This document shows, in pieces, positions 6,204-8,294 of a stretch of 8,294 bases of DNA. The notes under the pieces are model-generated. The model was given only the letters and a program-made list of their open reading frames with translations. It did not search any database and was not told the DNA's origin. The stretch comes from Campylobacterota bacterium. Lineage in GTDB: Bacteria > Campylobacterota > Campylobacteria > Campylobacterales > Sulfurimonadaceae. The translations under genes were made by a program, and so were the position numbers. The stretch covers positions 1 through 8,294 of the forward strand of contig JAADDU010000074.1 of NCBI GenBank assembly GCA_013153755.1, written 5' to 3'. Each line of letters opens with the position of its first letter. The stretch's first letter is position 1.

Positions 6204-7449
6204 AATATGTTGGTTGGTTATAAATTACAAAGTTTTGAGCTAACTCTTTTAGCTCTGCTTTTATAGATGCTTGCAAATCTGTGTTGTTTATATCATCAAG
6301 TACATCAGCCATTTTATTTGCTATAAGTTCAAACTCTTTTTCTTTCATACCACGACTTGTAAGTGCTGGGCTTCCTACACGGATACCAGAAGTAACAAAA
6401 GGACTTCTAGTTTCACCTGGAACTGTATTTTTATTTATCGTTATACCAGCATTACCAAGAGCTGCATCTGCATCTTTACCAGATATATCTGTCCCTACAA
6501 AGCTTACAAGAACTAAGTGGTTATCTGTTCCATCACTTACAACATTATAACCCCTTTTCATTAGTACATCAGCAAGTACAGAAGCATTTCTTTTTACTTG
6601 AATAGCGTACTCTTTCCATTCAGGGCTTAAGTTGTATTTAAAACCAACAGCTTTTGCAGCTATAACATGAACAAGTGGTCCACCTTGAAGGGCAGGGAAG
6701 ATTGCAGAGTTGATTTTTTTAGCTATATCTTCATCATTTGTCATAATCATACCACCTCTTGGACCAGCAAGAGTTTTATGTGTAGTTGTTGTAACTACAT
6801 GTGCATGAGGAAATGGACTAGGATGTTCACCAGCAGCTACAAGACCAGCAATATGAGCGATATCTGCAAATAATATAGCTCCAACTGCATCTGCAATCTC
6901 TCTAAACTTAGCAAAGTCAATCTCACGAGCATAAGCACTTGCACCACAAACTATGATTTTTGGTTTAACGATTTGAGCTATATCCATAACTCTGTCATAA
7001 TTTATACGACCATCAAGCTCAACACCATAAGTAAAACTTGAGTAGTTTTTACCAGAAAAAGATGGTTTTGAACCATGTGTAAGATGTCCACCATGGCTTA
7101 AGTCCATACCTAAGAGTTTATCCCCAGCTTTTAATAATGCTGCATATACTGCACCATTTGCTTGACTTCCTGAGTGTGGTTGAACATTTGCAAATTTACA
7201 TCCAAAAAGTTCACAAGCTCTGTCTATCGCTAATTGCTCTACACCATCTGCATATTCACATCCACCATAGTAGCGTTTTGCTGGGTAACCCTCTGCATAC
7301 TTGTTAGTAAAAACACTACCCATAGCTTCCATAACTGCTGGAAGTGTAAAGTTTTCACTTGCTATCATTTCTAAATGGTCAGTTTGTCTCTCTAACTCAT
7401 TCTCGCATAGATCAAATACTTCTTTGTCAAACTCTTGTAAAAAACTCAT
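6202..7449 (-). CDS. glyA: Serine hydroxymethyltransferase
   Basis: GlyA interconverts serine plus tetrahydrofolate and glycine plus 5,10-methylene-tetrahydrofolate (EC 2.1.2.1), using pyridoxal phosphate; it supplies glycine and one-carbon units in the cytosol. The 415 residues are normal length. Key motifs are EMIASENF at 27-34, [13 protein letters not shown] at 51-63, PHSGSQAN at 91-98, [21 protein letters not shown] with Asp196 and His199 around the cofactor, and [15 protein letters not shown] with the Schiff-base Lys225. The C-terminal [14 protein letters not shown] is also intact. I set the start at 7449, where MSFLQEFD begins as in relatives and an AAGGAA ribosome binding site lies nine bases upstream. 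An in-frame ATG at 7494 would add 15 residues unlike the family and would overlap the predicted -10 box. It is first of the run continuing to guaD. Confidence 0.97.
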   Translation of the reverse strand: MSFLQEFDKEVFDLCENELERQTDHLEMIASENFTLPAVMEAMGSVFTNKYAEGYPAKRYYGGCEYADGVEQLAIDRACELFGCKFANVQPHSGSQANGAVYAALLKAGDKLLGMDLSHGGHLTHGSKPSFSGKNYSSFTYGVELDGRINYDRVMDIAQIVKPKIIVCGASAYAREIDFAKFREIADAVGAILFADIAHIAGLVAAGEHPSPFPHAHVVTTTTHKTLAGPRGGMIMTNDEDIAKKINSAIFPALQGGPLVHVIAAKAVGFKYNLSPEWKEYAIQVKRNASVLADVLMKRGYNVVSDGTDNHLVLVSFVGTDISGKDADAALGNAGITINKNTVPGETRSPFVTSGIRVGSPALTSRGMKEKEFELIANKMADVLDDINNTDLQASIKAELKELAQNFVIYNQPTY

Positions 7450-7458
7450 GTTACAGTA

Positions 7459-7464
7459 TTCCTT
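7459..7464 (-). promoter_or_regulatory. Ribosome binding site fixing glyA start
   Basis: The minus strand reads AAGGAA, nine bases before the ATG at 7447-7449. It decides against the in-frame ATG at 7494. Confidence 0.7.
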
Positions 7465-7485
7465 GTAAAATTTAAAATTGAAGAG

Positions 7486-7502
7486 ATTATACAAAAATTA
7501 TA
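7486..7502 (-). promoter_or_regulatory. Probable glyA operon promoter, two -10 boxes
   Basis: The minus strand has two TATAAT hexamers, at 7497-7502 and 7486-7491, the second preceded by TTTTTG. No TTGACA-like -35 is present, but the upstream DNA is very AT-rich. From the downstream box, transcription would start near 7479, giving a leader of about 30 bases with the AAGGAA site in it. This is the only clear promoter I see before the six-gene run to guaD. Confidence 0.55.
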
Positions 7503-7523
7503 ATAATATATGACTGAATACAG

Positions 7524-7539
7524 AGGATTAGTAGGATTA
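7524..7539. repeat. Direct repeat AGGATTA x2 upstream of glyA promoter
   Basis: AGGATTA occurs at 7524-7530 and 7533-7539 with two bases between, a nine-base period. It lies between the hairpin and the -10 boxes, roughly 45-60 bases upstream of the predicted glyA transcription start. It could be a regulator site or chance in AT-rich DNA. Confidence 0.35.
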
Positions 7540-7540
7540 C

Positions 7541-7570
7541 ACCATATAAACTATAGTTAGTTTATATGGT
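7541..7570 (-). repeat. Perfect inverted repeat over the REC-Hpt gene stop
   Basis: Arms at 7541-7553 and 7558-7570 are perfectly complementary (13 pairs, ACCATATAAACTA against its complement) with a four-base loop. The TAA stop of the REC-Hpt gene at 7557-7559 sits in the loop-side end of the stem, so the last codons form one arm. Reading the minus strand, no run of U follows the stem, so it is not a standard intrinsic terminator. It could be a U-less terminator, a 3' end protector, or a protein binding palindrome. Confidence 0.6.
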
Positions 7571-8294
7571 TATATTGGTTTATAGATTTTATAACAATAT
7601 TTAGGTTTGTTTTGTATGTTTTTAAAATACTTTTAATAGAATCATAGTCTTTTAAAACTATTGCTTTTATTATATCTGTTGCAGTATCATGTAATTCTTT
7701 TGCTCCGATTGTGCCAGATAGTCCTTTAATATCTAAGGCTAAAATTTTTAGTTGTTCAAATCTAAAATCTGTTAAATATTTAGATAATATTTTTGGACTA
7801 TCTTTATATGCATCTTTAAATTCTAAAAGAATTTCTCTATAAAACACTTCACTTGAAGCTGCTTTTTTTATGCCTATATGTATATCTAGACCTTTTAGAT
7901 GTGTAATCTGTTTTTCTTTTTCTTTTTCTTGATAAAATATTTCACTATTTGTATCTTTAAAGAATGTAGCTAAAACACTAAATAAAACTCCTTTTTTTAG
8001 TGGTTTTGATAAGTATGCGTTCATACCAAAATTAAACATTTTATCAATTTCATCAACTGAGGTAAGTGCTGTTAGAGCTACTATTGCTATGTTGTTATAA
8101 ACACTATTTGCTCTTATATGTAATGTTGCTGTGTAGCCATCCATAACAGGCATATTTATATCCATAAAAATAATTTCTATATCATCATTGTCTTCTAATA
8201 ATGCTAGTGCTTCTTGACCATTTGAAGCTACTAATATATTCATTTTAGATTTACCAAGCATACCAACAAAAACTTTTTGATTTAATAGATTATC
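7557..8294 (-). CDS. Receiver plus Hpt-like protein, C-terminal part, probable hybrid kinase
   Basis: The frame is open to the window edge, giving 245 residues, so the N-terminus is missing; an internal ATG at 8261 is not the start because it would cut off receiver motifs. The fragment opens with DNLLNQKVF, the usual start of a receiver domain's first helix. It continues to FMDINMPVMDG with phospho-acceptor Asp45, LTA with Thr75, and SKP with Lys97. A charged linker at about 113-132 leads to an Hpt-like four-helix domain (about 133-240) with GLDIHIGIKKAASSEVFYREIL and LALDIKGLSGTIGAKEL. In Hpt domains the latter reads AHTLKG; here the phosphorylated His is Leu187 (TTA at 7734-7736). REC followed by Hpt is the usual tail of BarA/EvgS-type hybrid histidine kinases, so a kinase core probably lies beyond the edge. 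Because the His is missing, this domain cannot relay phosphate in the usual way. Confidence 0.85.
   Translation of the reverse strand, partial: DNLLNQKVFVGMLGKSKMNILVASNGQEALALLEDNDDIEIIFMDINMPVMDGYTATLHIRANSVYNNIAIVALTALTSVDEIDKMFNFGMNAYLSKPLKKGVLFSVLATFFKDTNSEIFYQEKEKEKQITHLKGLDIHIGIKKAASSEVFYREILLEFKDAYKDSPKILSKYLTDFRFEQLKILALDIKGLSGTIGAKELHDTATDIIKAIVLKDYDSIKSILKTYKTNLNIVIKSINQYNHIN

Noticed and set aside
6271..6873. Open frames on the + strand inside glyA
   Set aside because: Overlapping in two frames, opposite a fully conserved enzyme, with Cys/Thr/Ile-rich translations typical of antisense frames.
7450..7494. Longer N-terminus for GlyA from ATG at 7494
   Set aside because: The extra 15 residues are unlike the family, and the region holds the predicted -10 box and the ribosome binding site for the ATG at 7449.

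Overview
The window is a low-GC, gene-dense bacterial chromosome segment. It most likely comes from a free-living member of Campylobacterota (Epsilonproteobacteria), in the Sulfurimonas/Arcobacter-type range. The main evidence is the order glyA - DUF1882 protein - SPOR-domain protein - (trpE) - aroE. As I recall it, C. jejuni has the same order around lysS-glyA-Cj0403-Cj0404-aroE, and DUF1882 is essentially confined to this phylum. Spacing is tight, with overlapping start and stop codons, and promoters look like TATAAT with no clear -35 box, which also fits. I see no insertion sequence, phage gene, CRISPR array, tRNA or rRNA, and no gene-free stretch over 300 bases.

Layout. On the + strand, positions 1-1008 hold the 3' part of a gene for a periplasmic-binding-like (LpoA/LppC-like) protein. 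Its stop codon overlaps the stop of the convergent ybgC. Everything else is on the - strand and is read from right to left. At the right edge is the C-terminal part of a two-component protein, a receiver (REC) domain followed by an Hpt-like domain, probably the tail of a hybrid histidine kinase. A perfect inverted repeat spans its stop codon, and glyA then has its own likely promoter. The run glyA - DUF1882 - SPOR - trpE - aroE - guaD follows with junctions of 9, 37, -4, -1 and 0 bases, which suggests one operon. A 55-base gap with a TATAAT box precedes a second short run: mogA, a 97-residue two-helix membrane protein, and ybgC, with gaps of 1 and 18 bases.

How the genes work together. aroE makes shikimate for chorismate, and trpE takes chorismate to anthranilate, so entry to and exit from the aromatic pathway are translationally coupled. 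glyA supplies glycine and one-carbon units. guaD turns guanine into xanthine. mogA adenylates molybdopterin for molybdenum cofactor. The SPOR protein and the YbgC thioesterase belong to cell-envelope and division functions. Most of the window is ordinary housekeeping sequence. The points worth a second look are a DUF1882 protein whose motifs resemble the archaeo-eukaryotic primase fold, an Hpt-like domain with Leu in place of the phospho-accepting His, an uncharacterised small membrane protein, and the hairpin over the REC-Hpt stop codon. I found nothing that convincingly forms a new multi-gene system.
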